This document shows, in pieces, positions 1 through 12,258 of a DNA stretch of 64,000 nt. Position 1 is the stretch's first letter; each line of letters opens with the position of its first letter. The translations under genes were made by a program, and so were the position numbers. Source of the stretch: Leptobrachium leishanense (Eukaryota; Chordata; Amphibia; Anura; Megophryidae); assembly GCA_009667805.1 (NCBI GenBank), contig CM019067.1:158367049-158431048 (forward strand). The letters run 5' to 3'. The notes beneath the pieces were generated by a model, which saw nothing but the letters and a program-made list of their open reading frames with translations, ran no database searches and was not told the DNA's origin.

Positions 1-367
1 ACATCTTAAGTCCCTGTGTAAATCATGAACAGAATTATTAAAGAATTACATTACTGTAAATTAGTCTAGATATGAACATAAATTCATCATTCCGCAACCC
101 ACCTCTATTACTGCTAGAATTGAGCTCAAACAGTGCACAAAAACCATTTAATTGCCATTGAAAATACCATTAAAATCTGCAAAAAATTTTAATCAATACA
201 TACATCCAATCTGGTAATGGGAAACCAATCAGAGATTTAGTGGAAATGATCCTCTCAGTTAAAGTTTTTATGGGTACTTTGTTGCTTTGACTGTCTTTTA
301 TAGGTTGATAATTATGGTTTGATGAACAAAACATAATGAATGTGTGCCTCTTGCTTTACATTGTAAG
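1..367. other. AT-rich unique sequence
   Basis: No gene or repeat was recognised. The sequence is AT-rich and no open frame with protein-family similarity is visible. Confidence 0.5.
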
Positions 368-950
368 GGTTATTAAGAGAGCACTGAAATATCAGCAAAA
401 TTTCGGTGCTCTCTCCTTCGGAGCAGTTTGGCACCCTTATTTAGCGGGACCCTTCAACATTCACTGCAGGGTCCGCAAAGTACACCGAATCAATGCCCCG
501 AACGTTGCCGATAAGCCCTCAGAACGCATCTGCAAACTGCCGAAAAACCACCGAATGAATCGAAAAAACGCCAAATCGATAAAAAAAACACTGAAAAAAT
601 GCAGAATCGATCCAATAAACTGCCGAATCAATCCGATAACCCACTGAATCAATCCGATGATCTGCCGAACACATCCAGAAAAAGCTGACCAGCCGCCAAA
701 TGGGTAAAAAAATAACAAATCAAAAATTTTGCTGAAAAACGCCTAACAATCCTAAAAATTTTTATAAAAAGGCTTTTTGCTGCAAATGAAAAGAATGAAT
801 GGTTGAATCAATATTGAATGAAAATGGGGATTTTTTTTACATTGAAACCTATGGGATTCATAGAAACATATAGAAACATAGAAAATATCGTCAGATAAGA
901 ACCTTTCGGCACATCTAGTCTGCCCAATTACATGGATACTTTACCTGGAT

Positions 951-1829
951 TTATCTTTTGTTTAGGATAGCCTTATGCCTATCCCATGCCTGCTTAAATT
1001 CAATCACTGTTTTGGCCTCTACCACTTCTACTGGAAGGCTGTTCCTTGTATCCACCACCCTCTCAGTAAAATAATGCTTCCTGATGTTACTTTTAAACCT
1101 TTGCTCCTCTAATCTAAGACTATGTCCTCTTGTTTTGCTACTTTGTTTCCTTTTAAATATACTCCCTTCCTCTACCTTGTGGATTCCCCTTACGTATTTA
1201 AATGTTTCTATCATATCTCCTCTGTCTCGTCTTTTTTCCAAGCTATACATGTTAAGATCATTAAGCCTTTCCTGGTATCTTTTCTCCTTCAAGCCGTACA
1301 CCATTTTAGTATCTCTTCTCTGAACTCTCTCTAAGGTGTCTATATCCTTCTGGAGATAAGGTCTCCAGTACTGCACACAGTACTCCAAGTGAGGTCTCAC
1401 CAGTGCTCTGTACAGTGGCATGAGCACTTCCCTTTTCCTACTGCTAATACCTCTCCCTACACAACCAAGCATTCTGCTAGCATTTGCTGCTGCTCTATTA
1501 CATTGACTACTTACCCTTAGATCATCTGCAATAATAACCCCTAAATCCCTATCCTCAGATGTTGAGGTTAGGACTGTATCAAATATTCTATATTCAGCCA
1601 TTGGGTTTTTACGTCCCAGGTGCATTATCTTGCACTTATCCACATTAAAACTCAATTGCCACAGCTCCGACCATTTTTTTAGTTTACCTAAATCATTTGT
1701 CATTTGGCTGATCCCTCTGTCAACCCTGTTGCAAATCTTTGTGTCATCAGCAAAAAGACATACTTTACCATTAATACCTTCTGCAATATCACTAATAAAA
1801 ATATTAAAGAGAATAGGACACAAAGCCAA
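951..1829 (-). pseudogene. CR1 ORF2 fragment (end of RT and C-terminal domain)
   Basis: This frame begins at the deletion junction. It carries the RT catalytic block FADDTKICN near its start, then the CR1 C-terminal region with PLYRALVRPHLEYCVQYW, RVQRR and LEKRRDRGDMIETFKY. It ends in the family's normal C-terminus (FKQAWDRHKAILNKR). The endonuclease and the upstream RT motifs are absent, so it cannot encode a working ORF2 protein. The nominal start is not a real start codon; it only marks where the frame opens after the junction. The equivalent region of the sister copy lies at 18867-19619. The C-terminal reading frame is open throughout, which suggests modest age. Confidence 0.85.
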
Positions 1830-2646
1830 ATCCTTGCTCCCGACACCATTTCCGAAGCCTCAAATTAAATTCTCTAGTGCGCATCTGCTTATCCTGAATG
1901 TTATGCACAGGCAGAACTTCAGAGAATGACACAGTGGACGCAATCTGCTGTATTTCACCTCCAAGAACACAAAAATCTTCCTTAATCTCAGAAACCTCAT
2001 TGCTAGCCAAGTCATTTGTCCCTAGATGGACTAGAACGTCCACTTCCCCTTTCTGCTTTGCTTGTTTGACAATATTGAGAATACGTCTCCTGTCTCTATG
2101 AGCAGTAGCCCCAGGAAGACATCTCACCAAACCACTACTCTCCAGCTCAACACCTCTTATGATAGAATCACCCAGCAACAATTGCCTTCTATCAAGTCCC
2201 ACCTTTTCTTTTTTGTCCTTGGTTGCAGTCTTGCATTCCTTAGGCATAGGGGATGGTGGTTCCTCAACTTTGGTGTCTGAGCCTACTTCCGTCTTACCAC
2301 TACACTCTGAAAGTTCCTCAAAAGAATTAAGAAGAGCCACAGACTGTGGGACATGCCTTCTATCCACAACTCTAAGTCTACCAGATCCTACAGTAGTCCA
2401 TCTGCCGCTCCTAGGAGGTCTCTGTGGCAGTGGCTTTGTAACAGTCATAGCCTGAGTTTGTCTAACAGATAATTTACAAATCTCAGACTTCAAACAGGCA
2501 ATTTCCTGCTGCAATAAAGAGAACTGCCTACATATCAGGCACCCTCCAAACCTCCAAAAATTGGATCTATAAACAAATGCATGACAGCTCTTACACTGGA
2601 CCAAGCCTGCCATTATAAAATGAAAGAATGGATTTAAAACAAGCAA
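1804..2646 (-). pseudogene. CR1 ORF1 (zinc motif, coiled region, SGNH esterase), 3'-truncated
   Basis: About 280 codons are open. Residues 18-39 hold two CxxC pairs (C18, C21, C36, C39), followed by a short heptad-like stretch, then a basic and polar linker. An SGNH/GDSL esterase domain begins at LLLGDSIIRG (about residues 156-165) and continues through HLGTND (about 207-212). An esterase in ORF1 is established for CR1/L2 LINEs. The final esterase block DGLHLT, which carries the catalytic Asp-His and is visible in the sister copy at 16690-16720, is lost because the deletion junction falls just upstream of it. The methionine at residue 12 (MAGLVQCK) is a plausible original start. Confidence 0.8.
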
Positions 2647-2936
2647 ATCTTACCTTTTTGTAGGTTTTCTACCTCCTGTCTAACCTCAGACTACCTCCAG
2701 AGTATCTCCAGAATATCTCTAAGTGCCTCACTTGGAAGAATTCGCTTGTTTAAACCTGCCGAATGAGCCCACCAGAAAACAGGGCATTGTTTGCTTTTCT
2801 ATGGAATTTCACAGCCGCCAGTCACCTTATTTTGTGAATATTTGGCGAATCGCCAGCTTCTTGAATAGCCGTATTGCCACGAAATTGCACCTTACGGGGA
2901 AATTCGGAGGCCAATTCAGTGCTCTCTGAAAAACCC

Positions 2937-3269
2937 TTTTATATATTTTGCTACTCAATTTATTATTAATAAATTTACTTTTTGAAGGTCATGGAAACGT
3001 AATGTTGCAGCAAAAGACTAATGGGTTTTGAAGTCATCGGACGGCATCTGATGGCAAAATAGCACAATTACTTTTCCATTATACAGTCTGGGATCCAGTT
3101 TTTCTTCTTGATTAAAAAAAAGGAATCCAAGTTTTTTTTAAATGTTTTGGCACCTGGGTATCACGCTAAGAGTGCTAAAACTTTGGGGGGCCTACATTGC
3201 CTCCATTATTAACATGTACATCCAGTCCCGACCACTTTGCTCTGCCAATGATCTGATGCTATCAGTTCC
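2937..3269. other. AT-rich spacer
   Basis: No gene was found. There is weak CA/TG-rich sequence before the next GGTTATTCA repeat copy, whose left end is missing or diverged. Confidence 0.4.
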
Positions 3270-3979
3270 TCGTACCTGCAGAAAACCCACAGAAACCGCC
3301 ACAAAAACCACACAGAAGACGCCGGAAAAATCAGAGGAGCTGCCGATCACAGCGTAGAGCAGCCAGCAGAAAAAACTGACGGAGACAAAGGTGGTGAAGA
3401 AAAACAAAACAGTACGCTTGAAAGTTTCAAAATTTAAATGCTGTTTGCAAAAAAACTACTGAACGAAAATGTCTGGAATTTACATATAAGATCCTATGAA
3501 TGATAATAAAGAGATCTGTTACAGAAAAATTAAAAAATTATTAAAAAAAAATGAAAATAAAATTGCCAAAAAAATCCTGAAAAATGCCTAAAAGATCCTA
3601 AAAAAATCTATAAATAAAGACACTTTTTACTGGAGAATAAAATAATAAACAGTTTATTAGATATTCAATTAAAATGAGAATATTTTTAAGATTGAAGCCT
3701 ATGGGATTCTCCTGAATAAACCTGTCAAATCAAACCACCGAACAGCAGGGCATTTCAGCAACTTTTCACTGCTGTTCAATGTTCTCTGAATAGATGAACC
3801 AATGCTTCTCTATGGGGGAGTTCACTGCCCTCGAACAGCACCGTACGTGCAGGCAATTCGCCAAAATTTGGCATACTGCCTGCTCTCTGAATAGCCGAAT
3901 GGCCCCGAAATGTAACCATACGCTGAATTTCAGTGTTCGGTTACATTTCAGCGACATTTAAAATCCCTCTGAATAACCC
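3270..3979. mobile_element. GGTTATTCA-TIR repeat, copy 2, left-truncated
   Basis: This shares with the 15141 copy the block CGAAAATGTCTGGAATTTAC, the TATAAGATCC..ATGAATGATAATAAA block, the CCTATGGGATTC..CCTGAATAAACCTG block, and the right end GAATAACCCC at 3971-3980. The left TIR is not recognisable. No coding capacity. Confidence 0.7.
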
Positions 3980-4840
3980 CCATAATTTTGAAACAAAGAG
4001 GAAATGACTTGATTAAGACTGATTGACAAACAAAATGTTGCACCAGTCTTAATAAAGTTCCCTCATGAGCAGAGTTTTCTGAATCCATGTACTATACTTT
4101 CTTCCCTTTTTCTTGCAGTTTTGTAATGCAAAACGTTAAAACTATATGTGCACTATCTGACTAATAGACTAATGCTGTCTTGTGTAAGTGTATCACTAGC
4201 TCTATAGCTCTAAAATTCACTGTAATGTGAGGTGTGTTTGTCTTCATTCCAGAGGTTCACTTTATTAACATTTGCATCAATCAGAAGCTCAAGGAAAACA
4301 ATGTAATGCTTTGGGATGCAAAAGGCAGTTTGTAGAGCTTCAAGATAATACAGAGTAATTTTCAATGTGTATTAGAGATGGTTTTAAATATTTGGAATCT
4401 CAGATAATTCAAAAAGGTGGCATCCATGATTTTTTTTTTAGGTCAGTACTCCGCATCCACCCAAATTACAAAGTGCTATACCATTGACTTTTCATTATAT
4501 TATGCTAATATTAGCTCCTTCCTACTTGCCACCCTTTCCTCAAGGAAGCAGATGGTACTTTGTCTTTGTTGTCTTTTGTCCCCTCTATTCTCCCTTAATG
4601 GTCTGGTGAAAGCAAATTGCCAACACTCTATTATACAGCCCTGAAGTATGGAAGTATAGATTCCATGCATTCCACTTATCTATATTTGAAACGCTGAAAA
4701 CAGAAAAACCTAGATAATGAAAACCTAGAATATGGTGTCTTTGTGACATAAATTGTGTAGCCTTTTCTTGAGTAGAAATATTCCTATTCTGCTTCATTTA
4801 TCCTATGACACTGTCAACCTAACAATATCAACTAGTTATC
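3980..4840. other. Unique AT-rich sequence
   Basis: No gene, repeat or RNA was recognised. Short open frames lack family similarity. Confidence 0.45.
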
Positions 4841-5760
4841 TGCCACGAGGGGCACCCGGCATGTGCCACGGTGGGACCCATATACAGGGTTAAAAGCCCA
4901 AAAGCAGGAGACACCAATAGCTAAATACAGACAGACAGTTAAAATAGCAGGCAGGAGGTGAAGATACTGCTAGGATGGGCAGGGTTTCTCTATAGATATA
5001 CAGGACTAAGACACAACACATCCCTGTTGTAATGTTACAGTCTGGAGAGGAGATCCAGCACACAGGCAACCCAAAATAAAGAATTCCCTGATCTAAAAGG
5101 CCGGTACTTGAAGTGGCCAGATCAAAACAAGGAAAAGATGATGGTGCAGGGTCTCAAGCAAAAACAAAGGCAGACAGAGATGAGTATAGTAAGACAGGTG
5201 TAAAAAGCATAAATGCGGTCAAAAGGAACAACAAAGGTCGGTACACAAGGTTAAAACAGCCCAACAAGGGTTAAAGCACAGAGAATAGATAGGAGGGATA
5301 GCGAAAGGTTGATACACAGAATAGTAAACACAGTAAGGGTCAACACACTGTAGTCTATAGCAGTAGTCCGGAACCCTAGTCCTCAGGGCCCACTAACAGG
5401 CCAGGTTTTAAGTATCACTTTGGGGAAATGCAGACTGATTCCTGCAATCACTAAGCAGCAAATCATATCACCTGTGCTGTGCTTCAGTAATCTGGCAAAC
5501 CTGGCCTGTTAGTGGTTCCTGAGGACTAGGGTTGGGGACCACTGGTCTATAGGGATAGCCAAGGTGAGAACACAGAGAATCCACACAAGGGCCGAAAGGG
5601 TTTAAAACAAGGGAATAAATATATAAATACAATAAGAATAAAGAATAAATACAAAGGCACCAGGGAACCAAATAAATAATCAACCAGAGAGCAAGGCAGA
5701 ATTAAATAAAGCAAATACAAGATAACACTGTAAATGTGATAAGAAAAACCCTTTTAAAAC
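4841..5760. repeat. LTR-like purine-rich repeat block
   Basis: The block is rich in ACA/AGG with motifs of the type GGTTAAAG, ACACAG and GGTCAACACA. It resembles in composition the TGT..ACA solo LTRs at 40092 and 51839, but no clear termini or target duplication were found. It contains the small hAT element at 5361-5544. Confidence 0.35.
5361..5544. mobile_element. Short hAT MITE with 8-bp TSD
   Basis: The 184-bp element has TIRs starting CAGTAGTCC and ending GGACCACTG. It is flanked by a perfect 8-bp duplication GTCTATAG (5353-5360 and 5545-5552). The two halves are long inverted copies of each other (CCTAGTCCTCAGG..CACTAACAGGCC). A diverged relative lies at 37345-37527. An 8-bp duplication is the hAT superfamily hallmark. 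Confidence 0.88.
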
Positions 5761-5854
5761 AGTCCATATCCTCTGTCTTTATGAATATGCCTATGCAAAA
5801 CAGTGATGTCCAATTTTTGGTTCTATTATTTAATTGAAGCTAATGTTTCTAATA

Positions 5855-5902
5855 AGCGCTGCAGAAACTGTTGGCGTTACATAAATGATGGTAATAATAA
5901 TC
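5855..5902 (+). repeat. L2 LINE 3'-end fragment
   Basis: AAGCGCTGCAGAAACTG..TGGCGTTACATAAATGATGGTAATAATAAT resembles the L2 3' terminus seen complete at 26012 and 35027, including the tri-nucleotide tail. Confidence 0.55.
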
Positions 5903-6814
5903 TTAAACTGCATTTGAGTCACACAGAGTCTGCTTTTCTGAGGTTAGCTTATGCTTTGTTTTTGATCCACAGGCAAACACTTAATAAATGAACATTCATG
6001 TTTGTACAGCTAGCACGGCCATCATTCACTGAACTTATTTGCAGAAAATTTGTTGACAATGTTGTTGCTATTTAAATTGTAATCAAAAATGGTGTATGTT
6101 CATTTACACAATCTATGTGCACCTAGGCTATAGCAAGGCTCAATTTGTCAGTTAAACACAGCAGAACAAGTAATATACACATCAATCAATGACAACAAAT
6201 ACCACTTCAAATTACATTTAAGCAATTTTTCATCAAATATGCATTACTGTAATGATCACCATATCAGAATGGTAAAATGAGCCAAACGATGCAGAGCAAA
6301 GTTATAAAATATGGCCATCACTGAAATTAAAATGTGTTTTAATGACATAATAAGTCAGAAAAGATAAAGTGTGTAATGCACAAATCAGTTATATTGTACA
6401 CAATTGATTTTATATTTGAAAATGAATAGTATGGTTGCCATATTCTTATTTCAATATAACGTAAAAATAACCTTTTTATACGTAAACAAAAGACATGAAG
6501 CATCCAGTTTAAGTTGTACATGTCGGATGAAATGAGAAGAGTCATTTGTTACAGTATTATAATTGTTTGAACCAGATATATAATATCAGTCAGTAGAGAA
6601 ATGATTTAACTAATCTAATTGTTTTTTTAAGGATCAAAGTGTCTGGTTAAGTTATGAATTTACCCCATTGAACAAAGTAATTGGCATGTTTAGTATGGAG
6701 AATTATTTTAATGGTTATAATAAAAGACCTGTCCATGCTATAATTTAAAATCTCTACAGATAAAATTGATTACCACAAGTAATTTTACAGTCTAGTATAA
6801 ATTGACGCTCTATA
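5903..6814. other. Unique AT-rich sequence
   Basis: No gene or repeat was recognised. Confidence 0.45.
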
Positions 6815-6922
6815 TACCCTGCCTGTCCTTAAAAAAAAATAAGGCAACTAATCTAATATTTAATTGGACCTCCTCTTGTTTTGATTGAAGCACACATTCA
6901 CTGTGGCACTGTTTTGATAAGC

Positions 6923-7235
6923 TTATGCAATGTCACAACATTTATTTCTGTCCAGAGTTGAATACATTTTTCCATTGATGATGGAAGAGTTGAAGCGCTG
7001 CATAAATCTTCTCCAGCACATCCCAAAGATTCTCAAAGGGGATAAGTTCTGGACTTTGTGGTGGCCAATCCATGTGCGGAAGCAATGTCTCACTCTCCCT
7101 GAACCATGTTGCACAATTTGAGCCCGATGAATCCTGGGATTGTCATCTTGGAATATGCCCACGCCATTGGGTAAGAAAGAATCCATTGATGGAAAAATCA
7201 GGTCATTGAGTATATGTGGGTAGTTAGCTGTCCTA
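6923..7235 (-). pseudogene. Tc1-like transposase C-terminal remnant
   Basis: The minus-strand frame reads FQDDNPRIHRAQIV, the second-aspartate block of Tc1/mariner DDE transposases. A frame change then gives the MDWP..SPDL..IENLWD region, partly visible at 7020-7080. The third catalytic acidic residue is in the shifted frame. The upstream catalytic domain and the DNA-binding domain are absent. The family is Tc1-like (DD34E) by motif spacing as far as it can be read. It is clearly non-functional, with frameshifts and a 5' truncation at the GC-rich insertion. Confidence 0.7.
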
Positions 7236-7851
7236 GGCCTCTATCACCTCCTTCAAGCTAACATTAACGTTAGCGTTATCTTAAAAGAAGTCATAGCGCT
7301 GCACTCACATCGCCTTTGAATCGCTAATCTCTTAAAAAAACCATTAGCGCTCATGGGGGCACAAAGTGAAAGCACAGATTAATTTGCGTTAGGATCACTT
7401 TGTCCTAACGCTAGTTAATAAGAGCTGGCACTAACACTAGCTCAGAGGTGTAGGTAACGGATTGCGCTGCTGCAGAATCCGTTACTTGCAGCTCAAAACT
7501 TCCCCAAAAATCAGATACTCACCTCTCTTCCCGTGGTGAGAACGGCGGCCTGATCCGCCGCTTCGGACTGCCGGAATCAGAGTGAGACTTGGGGAAGAAA
7601 GTTCCCTGTCTCCTTTCGCGATCACTAAGCCAACCAGCAGGACCTCGCGAGAGGTAATGTAACCTGACAGCACGTTGTTGGGGATGATGCTGTAGTGCTC
7701 CCCACAGCATCCACGAGCTTAGTTATCGCTAAGGGGCAGGCTGCCGGACTCGGCGCCTGCCCCTCGATCTGCTCGGGAAAACGGGACGCAAAGGGGAAGC
7801 AAATTTTTTCCGTTTCCGTCCCAGTTTTAGCGAGGGGCAGCTGATAGTGCC
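7236..7851. mobile_element. GC-rich MITE-like insert
   Basis: The insert has imperfect ends GGCCTCTATCA and TGATAGTGCC with CCTA on both sides (7232-7235, 7852-7855), which may be a 4-bp target duplication. It is rich in TTAGCG/CGCTAA and TCGCGA motifs and unlike the AT-rich surroundings. The sequence at 61374-61740 has similar composition and motifs. It interrupts the Tc1 remnant. Confidence 0.5.
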
Positions 7852-7970
7852 CCTAATTTTTTTGCCTGCTAAAATCTATTAATCACTGCAGTAATTATCC
7901 AATAGAAGGAGCTTACCTATCTGTTTAGTTAAATCCAAGTGTGTATTTTTTTTTTTGGCCAGGCAGTGTA

Positions 7971-8546
7971 TATAAAATTAAGTGCTTTTCACTAAAATTA
8001 TATCTGTGTTTAGCAATCATACATTTAGTGAAAATGCACAGCACCAAAGACAGAATGTAAATAAAATATATTGTATTTATTTGCAGATGCATTATAATCT
8101 ATAAATTGAATAGCAATATGTTAATTGGGGCTTATATAGTACAACAAATATATAAACTGCAGATTTTTAAGGTACAGAGTAATAGAAAAAACTCTTCAAA
8201 ATTTGTGAAAAGCTGAAAGTGTCAGTAGATTGCATTACTGAATTTGTGCTTTTGTACAAGATGATCCTAACTTCAGAAAATCTGCCAGAGGTAACGTTCA
8301 GTCTGTAATTACTATTGGGAAAGTGCTACCTATAATAAAGTTTTGGCACATCCCGAGGTGAGGAAACTATAAAAGGGGTTAACTGACATTGTTAAAATGA
8401 AGTACTTCCTGGATTAACTCCATAGTTCCAGTCTTTCAGCCTTTTACTGATTTGCCATAAAAATATAAAGATTGGCGGTAGTGTAGATTTCAAGCTTTTT
8501 ATTCGATATTACATTTAACCCATTCCTTTCCCCTTTTCTTGGAGCA
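7971..8546. other. Unique AT-rich sequence
   Basis: No gene or repeat was recognised. Confidence 0.45.
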
Positions 8547-8548
8547 TA

Positions 8549-10176
<1,628 letters not shown>

Positions 10177-10178
10177 TA

Positions 10179-10420
10179 AATGAATTTGTTTCATCTGAAA
10201 GATTGAAGAAGAATCTGGAACTAAGGTGAGATATTGGTATTTAGAGTCTATCTGTAGAGATACAGGGTAACAGAATATAGCCATGGCAGAACAGTAGGGG
10301 AGCAAATGGAAGGTAAAAATGGCTTTATAGGCAAAATGTGATTTTGCCATGTTTCATTTAATAAGGCATGCTAGGGGAAAATAGATTAGACTCAAAATGA
10401 GCTGTATTTTTAAATTTTCT
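10179..10420. other. Unique sequence
   Basis: No feature was recognised. Confidence 0.4.
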
Positions 10421-10670
10421 GTACTTTGCTCTTGAGAAGTTTATTCATCAGAAGACAAAAAAAACAAGACGGAATGAATCCAAGAGTCCCATATTTAAAG
10501 GGTTTCTAAGAGCTGGTGCAAAACACCAAACATCCATCTGACCCCCAGACCTCTGGATTGGCTCCACCAGAATGCATGAAAGGGCAAAAATGATATTAAA
10601 TCCAAACAGCTTGGGTAGGAATAAAAAGAAAAAGAAAAGATTTAATGGTAACAATCTATAAAAGCAACAT

Positions 10671-10712
10671 CCAACGCATTTCCTTTCATAAAGTAACAGG
10701 CTTCATCAGGGA
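10671..10712 (-). ncRNA. Degenerate hammerhead-like motif
   Basis: On the minus strand: CTGATGA (10703-10709 complement), a GCCT..AGG-like stem II, then AGGAAATGCGTTGG. The GAAA block is shifted or damaged, so self-cleavage is unlikely. Confidence 0.4.
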
Positions 10713-10813
10713 TAATATTAAGTGTGCCTATGTCTTTATATATATACACTCAGAATAAGTGCTCTAATTGATGTGGACCCCTTGCTTGATGTGACTAGAG
10801 GGGTGTCAGCTAT

Positions 10814-10858
10814 ACCCTCCTGACGAGGCCTAACAAGGCCGAAACGATCGTCGGGGGT
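10814..10858 (+). ncRNA. Hammerhead ribozyme (short helix III, type I)
   Basis: Stem I 5' strand is ACCCTC (10814-10819), core CTGACGA (10820-10826), stem II GGCC (10827-10830) with loop TAACAA and GGCC (10837-10840), core GAAA (10841-10844), a very short helix III (AC..GT, 10844-10851) and cleavage triplet GTC (10850-10852). Stem I 3' strand GGGGGT (10853-10858) pairs with ACCCTC, with one G-U. All core residues are canonical. A helix III this short resembles the newt satellite and schistosome hammerheads, which work best as dimers. Confidence 0.8.
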
Positions 10859-11183
10859 TGCTGCTGCACCTCTCGTGCAGGGATGACGTCCTTGGCAGTC
10901 AGTACTGGCCACCCTTTTTGGGTGTGAGCAGGCTGATTTGCATATGAAACATTCATCCCTATAATGGCACAAGCAAGCTAAAACCTTGTGAGACCTGAGC
11001 AGGCACCCACCGTAGAGCAGACCACTAGAGCTGTTGCTCATCCCCAGGACCCTCACAAATCCCCCCTTCCCTCACTATAAGCTTTACTTTGGGCTACACC
11101 CTTATGAGAAAGTAAAGCACATTAAGAATTCATACATGAATTAAGAAACACCTACCAGAAGGGCAAAGACTGCTGGTTGTGCT

Positions 11184-11640
11184 TTGTTCTGTATAAAACA
11201 AGGCAATCGTAGGGTATCAGGTTATGCCATTGAGTTCAAGACCCTGGCCTCCGACGTAAGGTGGAAAAATGAGTCTTTGGTATTGGCATTCACTGAGGGT
11301 CTCTGTGACTCATTAATGTTTGAGCTTGCTCCCATGAAATTGCCAGATAAACTCAGCAAGTTAATAGATTTCTGTATCTCCCTGGATGACCAGATAGGCG
11401 AGAGAAGGCATGTAAGGGAGAGACCTAGAAGGCTTCTTCCTGCTTTACCCACCTTCCCTCCTAACCCACCTCCACCTGCTCCTATGCCAGCCAGGGTAGA
11501 GCTTCCTGAGTCTGAGCGTAAGCAGAGAGGCAAAACTGGCATATCCGAGGAGGAGAGACAATACAGGAGGCAACATTGTTCATGTTTTTATTGTGCTGGA
11601 TCAGGTCATTTTCTCCTACAGTGCCCTTGATGCCGCAGCC
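11184..11640 (+). pseudogene. Gypsy-type Gag fragment with CCHC knuckle
   Basis: The 148-codon frame resembles the capsid end of Ty3/Gypsy (sushi-like) Gag: the GYAIEFKTLASDVRW block, then LVLAFTEGLCDSL and LPDKLSKLIDFCISLDDQI, a proline-rich linker, and a zinc knuckle of form CX2CX4HX4C (C-F-Y-C..H..C) near the C-terminus. Gag would coat element RNA in the cytoplasm. The 5' part of Gag is absent, and protease/RT are not found downstream, where a MITE starts at about 11690. It is therefore a fragment of an LTR retrotransposon. No flanking LTR pair was identified. Confidence 0.75.
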
Positions 11641-11689
11641 AGGCACAAACTGGGGAATGAAGATATCAGAGACGTTCTGTAACCACAAC

Positions 11690-12258
11690 CTCATTAACGC
11701 GAGGGGTAAAACCATTTGCGCCTAATCTCGTATTACATAGTCAGCACAACAACTGCGCACAATCGTCTACCGCGGGTGAACCTGTGCGAACCCTGCGTGA
11801 GCTTACTGTACTTCGCATGTCCTATACTTAACATTGTGAGCGCAAATGCGAATGTGCGCTGGTATGAGGATGGTATTACAATCTATTCGCGGTAATTACC
11901 GCATATCCTTTGCGCGCATAATTTTAGCAACTGCAAAAAGCTGGTGCTAAAATTGGCGACGTAGAACCCGTCTCCGATGCCTCTGGCAGACGCAATTCAG
12001 TTGCATTTGATAGGTGTGCTTCTTCATTTTGATTGGCTGAATGGGTGCAAAACACTGCTCGCGCAAAGATTTTTGCGTGAGACAGTACTGCGCCTGCATT
12101 TGTGCGTGTATGGTTTGCGCGCACAATTGATCGGCGGAAGAAAAAAGCCACAAGGATTGTAATTCCAGCGGTGATTTGCGCATGCAAAAGTTTAATGCTA
12201 GGCGCAAAGATTTTCGCTTTGCGCAAAGGTTTTTGCGCGAAGATTGTAATATAGCCCC
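11690..12258. mobile_element. GCGCAAA-rich MITE, copy 1
   Basis: The right end TGTAATATAGCCCC (12258) matches the terminus of the elements at 40715-41451 and 62033-62770. The interior shares TATACTTAACATTGTGAGCG and the many GCGCAAA/TTTGCGC motifs. The left end is truncated or diverged. It interrupts the Gypsy-related stretch. Confidence 0.7.

Larger units (their letters stand above)
862..2734 (-). mobile_element. CR1-clade LINE with internal deletion
   Basis: On the minus strand this CR1 keeps most of ORF1 and then jumps to the last third of ORF2. Compared with the copy at 16533-19712, about 2.1 kb is missing, covering the end of ORF1, the endonuclease and most of the RT. Its 3' end carries rough repeats of TTTCTATG, the octamer-type tail known for CR1. 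It is inserted in the GGTTATTCA repeat. The 5' boundary is approximate. Confidence 0.85.
368..2936. mobile_element. GGTTATTCA-TIR repeat, copy 1, split by a CR1 LINE
   Basis: The left part (368-853) starts with a GGTTATT end followed by a short inverted repeat (GAGAGCACTGAAAT / ATTTCGGTGCTCTC). The right part (about 2735-2936) ends GCTCTCTGAAAAACCC. The internal blocks match copies at 3270-3979, 15141-15991 and 23783-24377. In the uninterrupted copies the motif CCTATGGGATTC runs directly into CGCCTGAATAAACCTG; here about 1.9 kb of CR1 sits at that point. No coding capacity is seen. This looks like a non-autonomous DNA transposon, but the superfamily cannot be assigned. Confidence 0.7.
6817..7968 (-). 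mobile_element. Decayed Tc1-like transposon with GC-rich insert
   Basis: TIR-like ends are CCCTGCCTGTCC (6817) and GGCCAGGCAGTG (ending 7968), both beside TA dinucleotides. The left half carries a minus-strand Tc1 transposase C-terminus. The middle is replaced by the GC-rich insert at 7236-7851. The N-terminal half of the transposase is missing. Confidence 0.65.
10421..11100. repeat. Two opposed hammerhead-bearing repeat fragments
   Basis: The left part (10421-10735) carries a decayed hammerhead-like core on the minus strand. The right part (10740-11060) carries a well-preserved one on the plus strand. The surroundings are unlike the AT-rich flanks. Hammerhead-carrying terminal repeats are typical of Penelope-like elements, and similar cores occur in the PLE arms at 44.9 and 48.6 kb. 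No RT is adjacent, so assignment to PLE is inference. Confidence 0.5.

Noticed and set aside
10736..11056. 106-codon minus-strand frame across the hammerhead repeat
   Set aside because: The structural RNA motif explains the conservation, and no protein family was recognised.
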